From assembly GCF_013373865.1 (NCBI RefSeq), contig NC_050469.1, positions 31,439,046 to 31,503,045 on the forward strand: a stretch of 64,000 nt of DNA. The letters run 5' to 3'. A program made the translations under genes and the position numbers. This DNA comes from Monomorium pharaonis. Lineage: Eukaryota; Arthropoda; Insecta; Hymenoptera; Formicidae. Under the pieces are notes generated by a model. The model saw only the letters and a list, made by a program, of their open reading frames with translations, was not told the origin of the DNA and did not search any database. This document shows positions 49,893 to 63,310 of this stretch, in pieces (the first letter of the stretch is position 1; each line of letters begins with the position of its first letter).

Positions 49893-50700
49893 ATAGTACG
49901 CGTGATTAAGATTGATAGGAGCGTTTCGTGAGCGAAAAGATATCCAGCTTTAAAACAACGTTCGAATTAGGCGATGCGATCAGATAACGAAACCGGAGAA
50001 TAACGTGTTAAGTGGGCGCGTTTTTCATCATCATCCTGATGAACCACTGCCCACGTAAAAGCCACGAGGGTCACACGCTCGAGGCAACCGCTATTAATAT
50101 ATTCGGAGGGAGGACAAAACACTGTACATCACCACTTGTTTCGTTTAATTACGCTTCAATCGAACGTAAACAATTTCTCGGACAATTTCTCGCACGTCCC
50201 CACACCTTAACTTCGCCGTACGCGAGCTAATAAGATCGCCGTCGGCGTTACGATCGATACCAGGCAATGACTGGCGTTCGATCGTCTCTCGTTTAATTCG
50301 ATTGTTGAAAAAGTTCGCAAGCGGCTATCGCTCGCGTTAATCTGCGCGAGTAGATAAAAGCGGCCGGGAATACTGATGGCGAAGTAACGTGCGCCTCACT
50401 CACCTCCTCGCCATACCGCTGATAAATAATTATTAACCACCGCTGCTATCACGAACGCGTACATCATCGCACGGCAAATGGTTACATACGGTTTCCCGCG
50501 TCTCCCTCGCTTCCACCATCAAAGGATCTCAAGTTATTTCCTCGCGAACGTATGATATACACAATACCGGTCGTCGACAACAATCGCGAGATTACAAAAT
50601 GATATGCTGGTGCACGTCTCGCGACGAGTCATCGGGCCTCAAGAATCATCAAACAACACTAATAAATGTGTGGCTGCATTCTCGGTCACGGTGCTAATTT
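49893..50700. other. GC-moderate non-coding block
   Basis: Roughly 45-50 percent GC with many CpGs; no open frame or splice pair that I can defend. It may be regulatory DNA. Confidence 0.3.
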
Positions 50701-50709
50701 TCGCGCGTA

Positions 50710-50985
50710 CACTGATAAAAAAATGTGTTGTATTTGTGACAATAATTGCATAGTGAAATAATTAATTAGGAATATCATTTTTTATAGTAATTATTAATAT
50801 AATATTAGTACTGGTAACCATAATGTTATATTTTAAAGCTGTATAACTTATAGTACCATTTTTTCGTATAAGTATATAATTATTAAAAATATTATTGTAA
50901 TAGTTACTATAAAAGTTATATTCCCGACTATAATTATTATACTATGCAATTATAGTTGCAAATATCATATATTTTTCTATCAGTG
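50710..50985. mobile_element. CACTGA-family MITE with TA target duplication (276 bp)
   Basis: Starts CACTGATAAAAAAATGTG, ends ATATTTTTCTATCAGTG, flanked by TA on both sides. Long terminal arms: TATTTGTGACAATAATTGCATAG against CTATGCAATTATAGTTGCAAATA. No coding. Confidence 0.8.
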
Positions 50986-51250
50986 TATAAAATTTTGCAC
51001 TGCCTCGGTCCAGGTGACGTTTAATGTCGTGACAGCAAACGAAAAAGCGCAACTGGCGTGCTTACCTCACGATAACACGTGTCGGTTCTAATCACCGCAA
51101 AACGTCATTAGCAATAAAGATGACAGTAGGTTAACAAAGTTAATTTGTATATCTGAAGCAATGGAAGATACAGGTATCATTCGCCGTCAACCTTATCGTG
51201 AATAATGCTACTCGGCCAGCGAGTCGACGATAAAAATTTCTGCCTTACTA

Positions 51251-51474
51251 CACTGAGAGAAAAAAATTCTAGATTCAAATAAATATTTTTTTGAATAGTG
51301 CTAATAACATATTTTATAGAAAATCAATAATATTTATTTCAAACAAGTAATATTTTTTAAATTATAGAAGACTATTACTTGTTTTAAATAAATATTATTG
51401 ATTTTCTATAAAGTATGTTATTAGCACTATTCAAAGAAATATTTATTTGAATCTAATATTTTTTTCTCTCAGTA
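51251..51474. mobile_element. Foldback MITE with TA target duplication (224 bp)
   Basis: Almost perfect inverted repeat: the left arm CACTGAGAGAAAAAAATTCT, with AATAGTGCTAATAACATATT further in, is mirrored to the right end CTCTCAGTA. It is flanked by TA. Just to the right, 51478-51503 is a detached right terminus of the 50710-type family. Confidence 0.82.
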
Positions 51475-52679
51475 TACAAATATCATATATTTTTCTAGCA
51501 GTGTACGCAGAAAATACATTATAAATAAAAAATACATTTAAAAAAAAGTAAATTACTCAAATTAAATAAATTCTTATTTAAAATATTTAATATGAACACA
51601 ATATATTTTGAATAAATTTGATGCTTACATGGTGCATGCCCTTATGATACACTGAAAGAGTTAATAATAATTAACTTTTAATGAAACTTTTAATGATTTC
51701 AATTAAATGTTGAATTAATCTAACTAAATATTTATTAATCTTTAGTAATTATATTAATAGCAATCAAATATAATAATAGTAAGCATCGGTTTCTAAACGG
51801 TTACTAAATCTTATTAAATACATATTTAGTTATATTAACCAAACATTTAATAAAAATTATTTCATCAAAGTTAAATATCATCTATGCTTGATTATTATCA
51901 TTATCAAATATCTTATTAGTCTGACCTTTCTTCGATAAAAATTTATAATATTCTTCGAAAAAGCATGAATTTTTTTTTCCTGAATAGTAATACGTTATAT
52001 AATAAGTTTTTCTAACATTTTTTATTATAAGTATATTTTAACACTATTGTCAAGAAAATATTCTGTGTTAAAGATAACCATTATGTAAAGGAAGAAAGGT
52101 ACATTTAAAAGCGTAAAAATTTTTCTTAGAATTGATATTTTTCTATGTGTATTAGTAACTAAAATTTAAAAAAATTTAAAAAAAGAGATTAACCTGAAAC
52201 TATTCATTTTATAATCCGAAATGAGAGTAAAACGAATAGTGTTCACAAATGTGACTTTCAGTTGCTGAATAATGACAAAATGACATAATAATTGAACCAT
52301 GTATATCAGTAACATCATCCCGAAATCAATTAAGTGCCCTCATCAATTTAATGGGAAACTTGTGTAACATCAAAAATAAGTCGCTTTAGAAAAACAATAA
52401 TATTTTTGGCGTTTACATTAATTTATTTTGATAATCCGAAATTGTAAAATACAGTATTATTTCCAGAGAGAGATAAGGTTATATATTCTGTGTAAAAAAA
52501 AACAATATTAAAAGACATTAACAAACTCTCATTAAGCATTATTAAACTTTTATAATGATTCGCATGTTTATTTCCACATCTATACATTTTTACAAAAAAT
52601 AAGATTACAGAAAGAAAGAAAAAACGTCTTTTCATAAAAAAGAAGTAAATAAAAATGATTCAAACGATTTATTCAAATT

Positions 52680-53440
52680 CGCACGTGAGAGAAAGATTTC
52701 TTTTCCCTCGATTAAATCTTGGAAAGCAGAAAAGACGAGTTGCTCCCTGCAGTTTTAATCGATTACAAAAGCATGTTTACGCATTGGCGTATTTTCGAAT
52801 CCCGTGAATCTTCTTCGACAAGCATTCGCAGTAATGTATAGCATAATCCGACAGTAGCGCGGTTTGCATTTCAACTTGCCGTTTGACCTTCACGTTACAC
52901 TTTGCAATTTAGGATCGATATTTATTACGAGCCCTCAATTGCAACATCGCCGTAGTTGTTGATGCCATTTACACAGCCCTTTTCGTTCGCGAGCGTTTGT
53001 TCCTCGGAGTATGCATTATCCCGTGACGATACGACTTCGACCGCGGGTTGCGAGCGTCGAGCTCGATACGAGAGGAGCGTTCGATACGAGAAACGGGGGA
53101 AAAAAAGACCGACGTGGTTTCGCGTAGCCGAGAGGGCGAACCCACACCCAGGCGCACACACGTCGGCGAAAACCACCCACGACTCTATATATAGCGACTG
53201 TAGACCATATACAGCGTATACGTATGTCACGTGTCTTCAATGCGTTTTCTTTAGTCTATATACGCGCAATCACGCAAAACCCGAAGTGTCACCGACGAAT
53301 TATTTTCCGTTAAATACAATCTCATTTGTACAAGAAAATTCGAGATTCCTGAACGCCCCGCACACAAAAAACTGTCATTCTCGTGTTAGTAAGAAAGTGA
53401 TTACTAAGAAAAGTGATTACTCAAGTTTTAGATTTTTTTT
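52680..53440. other. GC-moderate non-coding block
   Basis: Overlapping open frames on both strands near 52925-53444 with a CpG-rich composition, but none gives a recognisable protein. Probable regulatory or untranslated DNA. Confidence 0.3.
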
Positions 53441-53449
53441 TTAAGTATT

Positions 53450-55130
53450 GCTTTCAATCTTTGCAGAAAATATTTTCTTGAAAATATAGTTTTAAAATAT
53501 TTTACTCATTATTTACTTTATAAAACAAGTAATATTTATTTCTTAAGACAAACTTCTTTACTTGCCCTAAACACAGAAATATACATATACTTAAATTGAG
53601 TATTACTTACTTTCAAATATTTCATAATACAAATCTATCATAAGTTCATAAGTATTAATTTTAAATATAGGTCTTCTGAATTTTAATAATGTATATTTAA
53701 TACTTCAATGAAGAATTTTTAATTAAAACAAAGTTTAATTAAAACAAAAATTTAGTTTGCTTATTATTCTGACTTTTCTCTTCGCTACAATTCAATATTC
53801 TTTAAAATTAATAAATTCTTTTTTTTAATATATAAAAATTAGTTTTCTAAAAATTTGTGAGAAATATTTTAAAACAATTATCAAGAAAATATTCTTCTAT
53901 AGATAACTGCACTAATTAGAAAAAAAAAAAGTAAATTGCTTTTCTCTGTTAATATTTTCCTGTGTGTCCAATAAATATTAGCGAGAGACTTTGATAGGAC
54001 TTCTAATGAGCAAACATTTATAGCACAGCATTTATTTATAATTCATAATAATTCTGTTTATATTGCGATTCGTAAAATTTTTTGACTTTAACGTTTAATT
54101 TTGTTTATCTTATAACCGATTTAGAACAATATCGATAAAGTGTTGAATTTGAAAAATAATTTTAATAACATGCTCTCCCTACACAGTATATAAATAACAA
54201 TAATTTTCTTTATATATTATAGAGTAAAAAAATTAAACCTTGTTAAATTCATGAATTAATTTTTCGGTGAGGCTGAGTTCCAGGAAGAAGATATTTTATT
54301 AACGTGCGGCTTTAATAGCGAAAGCAATAAGTAATGATATAGGATATTTACTCAAATTTTGTAAAAAAGTTTCTTCAGAATTCCGGACTTTTCTAGGAAG
54401 TTTATTTAAAATTTTAGGTAAGATTGAAGTATTTTTTAAATATAACTTTGAAATATAACTTTAGAAATAAGTATTTTATTTCATTAATTCTAAAAATGTT
54501 TCTTAATTATGTAATCACAAAAAATAGCCTTGAATTTTAAACATTAAATTTAAGAAGGTATTAAAAATAAATAATTCAGACTAAATAGCATATCATCTGT
54601 ATATAATACACGGATCTCACCAGAAATTCGAAATATGATTAAATACGATGATATTTTGAAACAATGTATTGATCTACCTGTACCTACATTAATGATTTTT
54701 TTATATAATAAAATTTATAAAACATGCGAGAATGTACATAAACGTACGTAGATGCATACTGTATTTATTACTAATCAATTGTCAACATTTTGCGACATTA
54801 AAAATATCATTTGCAAATAAATAATTTTATCAGAAAAGAAATTTCAAATTTTAATTTAAAGATAAAATTTGAAAAATTTTTTGAATATTGATAATATTCT
54901 AAAAATCTACGATTTTAGCATAAAACAATTCCTAAAAATTCCAGGTTTCTCTCAGTAACTGGTGAACATTCTGTGTTATTGTCTTCGAAAATTGAAAACT
55001 GAAAATAATTCCGTTTACTTAATAAATCTATTTTAACCAGTGAGACATCGAGTACCATACAAACGAAAAAGAACATTTTGATAACACACAAGTATGATAT
55101 ACTGCGATAACAAAGACTTACGTTAACTCG
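53450..55130. other. AT-rich DNA, nothing recognised
   Basis: AT-rich spacer without a supported gene or bounded repeat. Confidence 0.4.
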
Positions 55131-55760
55131 GAAAGTGCTCGTGCTAAATTAATTCAAGGTAATCTGATCCCTCTCTCGCGACTAATCGCTTTAATTAAAA
55201 GCGGCGAACCAATTATAGCCGGTAGATTTCCACGCCTCAAATATTATTATTGTACATTGGAAGTAGCATACGTATATTATATATGACGGAGAACGCATAC
55301 TATGAAAACGCACGAAGGATTTCATGCTCGCGTGCAGAAATCAAGACGAGCTCAAGTAAGATTTTTACATTTTTCATGCCGAGAATCGAAGAATACTAAG
55401 TTCAGCGGATTGAATCGCCAATCCAAGGTAAGCACGATCCGCCGTATTCTGGCGAACGTATCGAAGTTATTTGCCATTGATTACCACCAGTTAAATTCAC
55501 ACCGATATATTACGGGGTCAAAATTTATGTGAGTTAACGAGGTGCGCATAATTTTCGGTTACGTATGTACAACAATGACGAAAACTAATTGGAGCACCGG
55601 CAATGACATCTCCAATTAGCAAACTGCAGTCTGTGCGAACGCACGCGGTTTTCCGCAGTTATCTGCAGCCCTCGTTTATTCACATCTCTCGCCCTTTCGT
55701 TGTCTTCGTGGCGGTAAAAACTTCAAGGACTGACAGGCTTCAACTTTACCGGGAGATACT
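55130..55760. other. GC-moderate non-coding block
   Basis: CpG-containing stretch between AT-rich regions. The short plus-strand open frame at 55302-55532 has no recognised similarity. Confidence 0.3.
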
Positions 55761-55813
55761 TTTCAGATAAACAAGAATCTCTAGATCTAAATCTAGAACG
55801 CAAACTCTTGATC

Positions 55814-56200
55814 CACTGAGTTTCGAATTTGCGATTATAATTCCATAATAAAATAAATTATGGTTATTTTTATTTCTGTTATAATTTGAGTAATAAAAAT
55901 AATTTTATGTTTATTGTTCTATCACTTATGAACAAATTTTAGCATAAATTATAACAATTTTAAGTATTAATAAAGTGTCAAGATATAGCTGGTAAAAATA
56001 AGATAAACATTTTTATGAAAATTACAATTATAATAAATATAACATTTTTTTAAACATTTTTGCTTACTATTTAGTAGTAATAATAATAATTAATAACTAT
56101 AATTTGCTTAGTTAAAACAACTATAAAAATATGTATGGTTGGGATTAAAAATAATTATAATTGTAATCAAATTATATCGCAACAATTTTGTTTCTCAGTG
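55814..56200. mobile_element. CACTGA-family MITE (387 bp)
   Basis: Starts CACTGAGTTTCGAATTTGCG and ends TTTTGTTTCTCAGTG; arms carry GCGATTATAATTCCATAATA against an inverted ATAATTGTAATCAAATTATA-type block. No coding. Confidence 0.6.
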
Positions 56201-56777
56201 TACGTCTTATAAACAGACGCGAAAAGATGCTTCGAATGTCGAAAAGAAGCTCTTGAGGCGTTTCATGCTCAACGAAGTCTAATTGCCATAAAATCGAGCG
56301 AATTATCGGAGGTTCTCAAGTTGGAAAGACAATTCCGGGAGCGCACTTGAACTTCTTCGCGTAAGACCAATAGCCGTGCGACGACAGCTTTGCTGAACCC
56401 CTTCTATAGCGCGCTTCCTTCCCGTGAAACTTTTCGTGTGAGCTTTTAAGAAATTTATTAAACTACATTTGCAAAGGAAGCGCTATTCTGTAGTTAATCT
56501 TTCTGCAAATCTAACTTTTAAGCGAAACTCTTTGCATCGTACCGTTTGCATCGTTGAAAAGTTCGCCGGCGTAACATTAATTAGTGCGCTATTAATTAGA
56601 TAACTCACATTGTACCAAAAATTTATACTTCCTATTTCGTTGTAATTTATTTTCAGTTTAAATTAAATAACTTAAAAAAATTAAAATATAACAAAATTAA
56701 TTTATCAATTAACCTAGAAGTCAAGCAAAATTTAATAATAATTGGATTCAATTAAACTAATTAAAGATTAAACGTCG

Positions 56778-58366
56778 CACTGAGAGAAAGAAATGGGTGC
56801 AATTAACTTAACTATAATTCATGGTCAATTTTAATCCCAAATATAATACAATTATAGTTGTTTTAATTAAGAAAATTATAGTTATCAGTTATCAGGGTTG
56901 TGAGTAATTAATTTTTCCCAATTGTTATAATTGTATTTAATTAATAATAATTTAAGCAAATTTAATTAAAATTCTTTCAATTCATGAATGATTCGAACAA
57001 ATTTAATCGAAGACATTTCAATTAATCATTAATTTCAGTATAATAATTAAATTTCTTTCAATAACGATTAATTTAAATAGATTTAATCTAAAAGTATTTA
57101 ATTGAAGAATGTTTAATTAACAAATAATTCAAGCAAATTTAATCGACAATTGTTTAATTACAGATTAATATAAATAAATATAATTTACTTGATTTAATTG
57201 AAGATTGATTTGAACGAACTCAATTAAAAATTGTTTAATTGACAAATTATTGTAGCCGCTGTAAAAATGCGAAAAATATATATATAAAACATTAATAGAG
57301 ATACGTATGTATACAAAAATGATAGAAAATATTGTAAATATGTAAGCATGTCCTTTACAGAAATGCTGATACAATAAACATATCTTTTGATATCACAATT
57401 TACTAGATCACCATCGTTCTATTCTCTTAGTGAATGATAATATATAATAATAAGCTTTCTCATTTATTATAACAAAACTCTTATTATAATAAAAAATACA
57501 CTCAATTTCTCTACTAATTAGTTTGCTATGTTTTTATTCATAGTTTATCACTTAATTAGTTTTCTTGCATAAAAATCGTCAATAATTCGTTAATGAAAGA
57601 ATCTTTAAATACATTTGTTGAAGTTAATCATCAATCATACAATTTTTGATTAATTCAATTAAATAATTTTCGATGATTGATTTCGCTAAATTTATTCGTC
57701 AATTAAATAATCTTCGATTGAATTCGTTCAAATCAATATTCAATTAAAGCAAGTAAATTATATTTATTTATATTAATCTATAATTAAACAACTATCAATT
57801 AAATTTGCTCAAGTCAATCATTAATTAAACAATCTTCAATTAAATTTGTTCAAATTATTGTTTAATTAAGCAACTTTTGATTAATTTTGTTAAATTTAGT
57901 CATCTTTGATTCAACTCAATCTTCAATTAAATAAAACGTTGAATTTATTGAAACTAATCAAATAATTAAAAATCATTTAATTAATATTTTCGCAACCTTG
58001 TCAGTTATTATTACCACGTAAGTGGTAAGCAAATGTTTAAAAAATAATTAAATTTGCTATAATTGTAATATTAATGCAATATTGCATTTACTACAAAAAT
58101 GTTTACTAATCATTTCGCTCTTTATTTTCTCTTTTTCTTTCTCAATATTTTATTATATTAATATTTAAATATATCATGTATAGTAGTCAATTTTTTCATA
58201 GTTAATATAGAACTATAAACGCGAGATTATTATTACTGACATGATAGCAGCAATAATTATAAAAATGGACCTTTTAATTACAATTATTATTTATTACTAA
58301 TTACAATTATTAATTATTTTACCATGTAATTATTAATCACAAACACTAAACACTATTTTCTCAGTG
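56778..58366. mobile_element. CACTGA-family MITE hosting a nested hAT-like element
   Basis: Starts CACTGAGAGAAAGAAATGG and ends ACTATTTTCTCAGTG. The outer element proper is about 480 bp, split at 56892/58001 by the nested insertion. Its left part (TTATAGTTGTTTTAATTAAG) matches the family style. Confidence 0.65.
56893..58000. mobile_element. hAT-like non-autonomous element (1108 bp) with 8-bp target duplication
   Basis: Starts CAGGGTTGTGAGTAATT and ends TTTTCGCAACCTTG, with identical 8-bp TCAGTTAT flanks at 56885-56892 and 58001-58008. CAGGGTT-type termini with 8-bp duplications are the hAT signature. The interior has large inverted arms made of roughly 40-45-bp AT-rich tandem units with the recurring theme TTTAATT plus TTCAAGCAAATTTAAT. 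No transposase is encoded. Confidence 0.85.
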
Positions 58367-58379
58367 TGATATCAGTGCC

Positions 58380-59040
58380 AAACGGTGGCTGTCACACGGG
58401 AGAAGCAAATTAATTTTAATTAGCGAAATTATGCGGATATCCCTTCTCTCCTCCCCTCGTTCTCTATATTATCACATCCTATAATTCGACTGTGGCGCAA
58501 AGGAAGGCTTAGGTGACGACGCTTAACGCTGGTAATATCAGTACGTAATATCCGGCGTGCTCTAGATATTTCAGCCACCGCCGACATCGATCCTACCAGA
58601 TATAGCGTGTTGTAAAAGTATGCGACGGGGCGTCGCAGTAACAACTGTCACGTCTCGACATGTTCACGAGCAAAACAAGTAATCGACATGCGCGCACGAG
58701 CATCAACGCGGCGCCAATAATGCGAGCATATTCCGGAACAATTCGGCGGAATATCGAAAGTAGACGTTGCCTCGCAAATGCGCGTCTTCCGCCGTCCGAC
58801 AAAATCCGCGTTGTCGTAATCCCGATATAGAGGCATTCCGGTGAATAATTTGAGAGCTCCAAAGCCTTCGGAAAAGTTGCGAAAGTAGAGACTCTGCATG
58901 CTGTGCAGTTGCGACTTTAGTTTGGCTATAGCTAATGCTAAATGTCGCCGTAAAGGAGCAAAACGGCCCGCGAGAGACAAGGAGTTTTCTTTAACTGAAA
59001 AGATTAGTTGATATTGTTGACGTTGGCCCTCCAAAAAAAT
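58380..59040. other. GC-moderate block with open minus-strand frames, unassigned
   Basis: Minus-strand frames of 71-128 codons overlap here (58429-59034). None resembles a known protein and the frames conflict with each other, so I regard the block as non-coding until transcript data show otherwise. Confidence 0.25.
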
Positions 59041-59149
59041 GAAAAAGATGAAAAATTGGCAGAAATTGTGAATGATTATAAAAATATCGCTTTTCGTCTA
59101 ATACTGAGATTTGTTTTTTAAGTATTAGATAAGCTAGTTTAAAAATGTG

Positions 59150-59155
59150 TGTGTG

Positions 59156-59196
<41 letters not shown>
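59150..59196. repeat. (GT)n(GA)n microsatellite
   Basis: Short GT run followed by about 16 GA units. Confidence 0.9.
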
Positions 59197-59197
<1 letters not shown>

Positions 59198-59524
59198 TAA
59201 AAATAATTTATTTTTGGTAATTAAAAAAAAGCGGAAGCGCAAGATTCGAATAATATTAATGACGAATTCAGGATATTGCCGAGAATCCATCTGCGAATGC
59301 AACAAGAATTTGCATTAGCGTGAGCGGCTTGACCTGAAGAGAAGAAGTGGATCAAAAGCACGGATGCGTTACGAATGCTATACGATTAATACGAGTACTC
59401 GGCAGGTGTCTCGACATGTCTCTCAAAGCAACGTCTAAAACCCGCATAATTTCATCATACAATTTATGATATGTAATGATACGGTGCTTAACGATATACC
59501 GTAATAATCTTTAAACGATAATTA

Positions 59525-61060
59525 TTACCTTTTCCTTGCACAAACAGAGAATTTACCTTCAAAATAATAATCGTGGGCAGGGAACTCGAACCAGAATCGA
59601 AACTAATTAATAACCTTTTCTATAATCGAATCAAAACTGTAAACCGTAAATCAAAATTTTACAAGGTTCATAATTGAAAGAATATAAAATTAGTTTGGTT
59701 TAGTTTTGTCAGTTCTTAATTTATAATTTATTATTTTTATTTATGAGCTCACATTATAAATACAGGCCGTTTTTCAACAAGAGTCACAAATGACACAATG
59801 CAATATAGTGAATCATTTCATTTTTGGTTAACATTGACAAACAACAACAAGGCTAAAATAATTCACAACATAATATGTATCAATTATGTCTCTTAACTAA
59901 TTAGAAAACATTTATTATAACCATTACGGAATTACATATTGGAGTATTAATCCAAAAGAATTAAAATATTAATATTAATTTCATAAAGCATTCAAAATAG
60001 AAGAAAATGTTCAAGTTTCAATTCTGTAATAAAACAAAATGTTAAAAAGTATTTTACAAAATATAAGAACATAATCAGTATATGTTATAAAATAAGTAGT
60101 ACATTTTATATTGTTCTTCTCAATCTTTATACATATATATTTTTTAAAAATTATTTTATCCTACATCTCTATCCTACATTTATTATTTTTCTCGCCTTTA
60201 TATGTGTACAGATTAAATAGATAGAAATATAAAAGGGTATAAAGAATTAAATTATTTAATAAAACAATAAAAAATATAAAACAAAATAATTGTAAAAAGA
60301 TCATAATTATAACCGAAAAAAATCTCTTAATTTAAACAGTTCTAATTCTCTTTATTAGCTAAGAAATCAAAATCGGTACAATGACATATTTTATAAAACC
60401 GTAACCGTAACTGACTGAAAATTTTGTCGGTCCTTAGTTATGAAACAACTGCAGAGAACTTTACTAAGCCTTTAATTACATTTTACTAAATTTTATTAAG
60501 AACATAGTAATTGTTCCAATAACTACTACAATTTTAAGTTAAAAAAAAAATTTTGTCCAAGTGTGTATTGTAATACAAAGTTGCGTGTACAAAATGTTTT
60601 TTTTAAAAAAAGAGCAATACTGAGTAAAAAATTAAAAAATTATTAAATAAATAAATACTTAAAATTTTCATCGTCATAAATAATGACAGATTAGGTATGT
60701 GCACATCGTCAGAACATTACGATCAATATCGAAAAAATTCGACAACCTTGAGTAATTATTAATTCTTGTGAAAGGTTTAATCAGCAGATGCATGCATGCA
60801 TGCATGCCATAACGACAAAGCACGGCCTTAACTATGCCGTGAGAATATATTAGACTCCTACGTTGCACAGCTGATATGAGCCAAGGTCGTCGATTAGCGT
60901 GCAAGCAATTGAAACGTATATATGTACAACATTGACACTTAGAAAGCAAAGAAAATTAAAGAATTTCTCATATTGATTATAAATAACTCTAATAACTATC
61001 ACCACTTAAAGCTCAACTGCTGTTATGGATGAAAACATTGAGTGTACTAATGCAGCAATA
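59525..61060. other. AT-rich DNA, nothing recognised
   Basis: AT-rich spacer; a slightly more mixed stretch at 60690-60930 includes a CATG-repeat patch (ATGCATGCATGCATGC) near 60790. No gene supported. Confidence 0.4.
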
Positions 61061-61070
61061 ATACTTGCAC

Positions 61071-61152
61071 AGTAAAAAATTTGTGTTAAACTAACACAAT
61101 ATATGTTAAATTAACACATCTGTATTAAAAATTTAACACAAAACTTTTTACA
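61071..61152. repeat. Small inverted repeat
   Basis: CAGTAAAAAATTTGTGTTAAA is mirrored by TTTAACACAAAACTTTTTACAC around short TGTTAAATTAACA palindromic sequence. Possibly a relic MITE. Confidence 0.5.
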
Positions 61153-61967
61153 CGGGAAAATTTTTACACAAATGTTTTTTATCGTGTATTTGAAATAGGT
61201 ATCTTGATACTTTAGATAAAATCTGTGAAAAATGGATCATTCGGAAATATTTACATGACCATGATACAACGCTATTTTAAGATGTTATACAATGATTAAA
61301 CAGAAATAAAGTTAACATCGAACGGTACATTGCGTGATGTGACCTCCTGAGATAATCGTGAGTAGATAGATGAGTGGTTAATTTAATTAAATGCAGCTGG
61401 ATAATCTCTAGATCCGAATAAGGCAGAAGATATAGGTTGCCATAACACTCGATTAAGTCGATATATGAGACTATGTTGGAACTGATAAACGTAATGAAAT
61501 ACTCTTTTAATGAGACATTAATTAGTTTCGCTTCGGGCAAAAACCGCCTGGTCAAATGGAAATTTTCTACCCGATTAAGTGAACATTGAATATGTATCAA
61601 AAAATTAATGTGACAATAGGTAACTAATTTCATAATACAGAAATTTCATAATACAAATTTTATAATACACACAACTAGAAATTATAATTTTAATATATAC
61701 CATTTAAAACTTTAAAAAGTAACAGAGAATAAAAATTATCAAAATAAATCATACAAATATGCAATGTCATATCAGCATTCATTTATTTACAAATTATTAG
61801 TAAAAAAATATAATATAATTTTAAAAATCCACTCTGCGTTTATTGAATTTTCACGTTACAAATAATCAACATACACGCAGAAATAAAATCTCATGAGGCA
61901 ATTAAATTATACACGTTACGCCCGAGATATTATTAATTCATATACGACTTTGCGTTATAGACCTTAC

Positions 61968-62030
61968 CTGCACACAGAATTCAGGCAGCCTCGTAAACTT
62001 CCTCATCTAACGTCCTTCATTTGCACGAAT
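61968..62030 (-). other. Probable non-coding (5' UTR) exon, 63 nt
   Basis: On the minus strand a strong acceptor CTCTGTTGCAG and a near-consensus donor CAG/GTAAGG bracket a 63-nt segment that is stopped in all useful frames; it contains a five-codon ATG...TGA upstream open frame. This is the pattern of an untranslated leader exon. The fdl gene, also on the minus strand, lacks its leader exon, so this could belong to it across a 20-kb intron; any other minus-strand gene in between is an alternative. Confidence 0.4.
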
Positions 62031-62299
62031 CTGCAACAGAGGCGACATACGTTCTTATTATAAATCTCAAAAGAAGGTTTTCAACAACAATCTTATTTTT
62101 TAAATACATGCAACGCTACTTCATGTATATTCTCGTCACGTGTTAATTTAAATACGTAAAATTTGCATAAATTCGACATAAAAGCTAGCAATGATTCTAC
62201 TCCACCGAGTAACATAGTCTTCTATCCATGCCTCGTCACAGCATAAGTTTAATAATCGTTATTGATTAATCCGTAGTATAAAGGAACGTACGATGTCAT

Positions 62300-63310
62300 C
62301 GTGTGACAGTATGGGCTGTATTCATTATTATCAACTAAAATGAGCTACATCGGAGCAAATTGGGCTTTATATCTTTTCGCTTTGATAAATTAATTTCAAT
62401 TATGTAATTAATAATGTAATTTGATATAATCTAATTAAACAAAAAATTTAAAATACGTAATATTACACAAAAATGATAAATTTGCAATAATTTTTTTATT
62501 AATTCAATAAATAAAAGTTTATATTAATCATATATACAATTAAAGTTGTAATGTTAATGTTTTAAATTATTTTTTCAATACATTAAAATCTAAATTATTT
62601 TCATTCAATATTAATTATTTGTTTCGAGAAAAATAGCTATAACATATTTTTTCTAAATAAAAATATTTCTTCAGACGAGATTTCAAGATGATTGTTTTCT
62701 TTAAAAAAATTATATACGTTTTGTTATATATTAATTTCTTTTAATTATTCTATGTAAAAGTATTAAAGTATAATTAACAAAAACTTAAATTTTATATTTT
62801 ATTCTGACATATTTTAATATAAAATATAAAATATCTTGTAAATAATTAATCATTTTTGGTAACTAATAAGATAAATCAATTAGTTTAAAGAAAACACATA
62901 ATTCCTCTTTAAAAACATACGCAATTGCATTTTACATAATTTAAAAAAAAATAAATGTGCTTTCTTTCATGACGTCGATCGATTCGTCTCACTATTTTGT
63001 ACATAAAAGTATTAGAACGCAGTTGCCAAAGATAAATAGGTTACGAGATATTTCATACTTTATGTCAAAATATGCAAAAATGAAATAAAATATCTCACAA
63101 ATTTTTGATTATTTGATTAATTATTCTATTAATCTATTTTATTGTTTTTATGCAAAATAAAGAGAAAAATCTCAAAATATTTTTATATTAATCTTTTCTT
63201 TTATATTACATGTCCACCTAAAAAAATGTATGTTCAATTCACAAAAGGTTTCTTTATAATTATTTAAAATAGCACTTATCTAGAAATCTTATATAATTCA
63301 ATACAAATTT
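62300..63310. other. AT-rich DNA, nothing recognised
   Basis: Low-complexity AT-rich sequence without supported features. Confidence 0.4.

Noticed and set aside
59570..59610. tRNA-like B box (GGTTCGAGTTCC on the minus strand)
   Set aside because: No A box or cloverleaf around it; the match is isolated.
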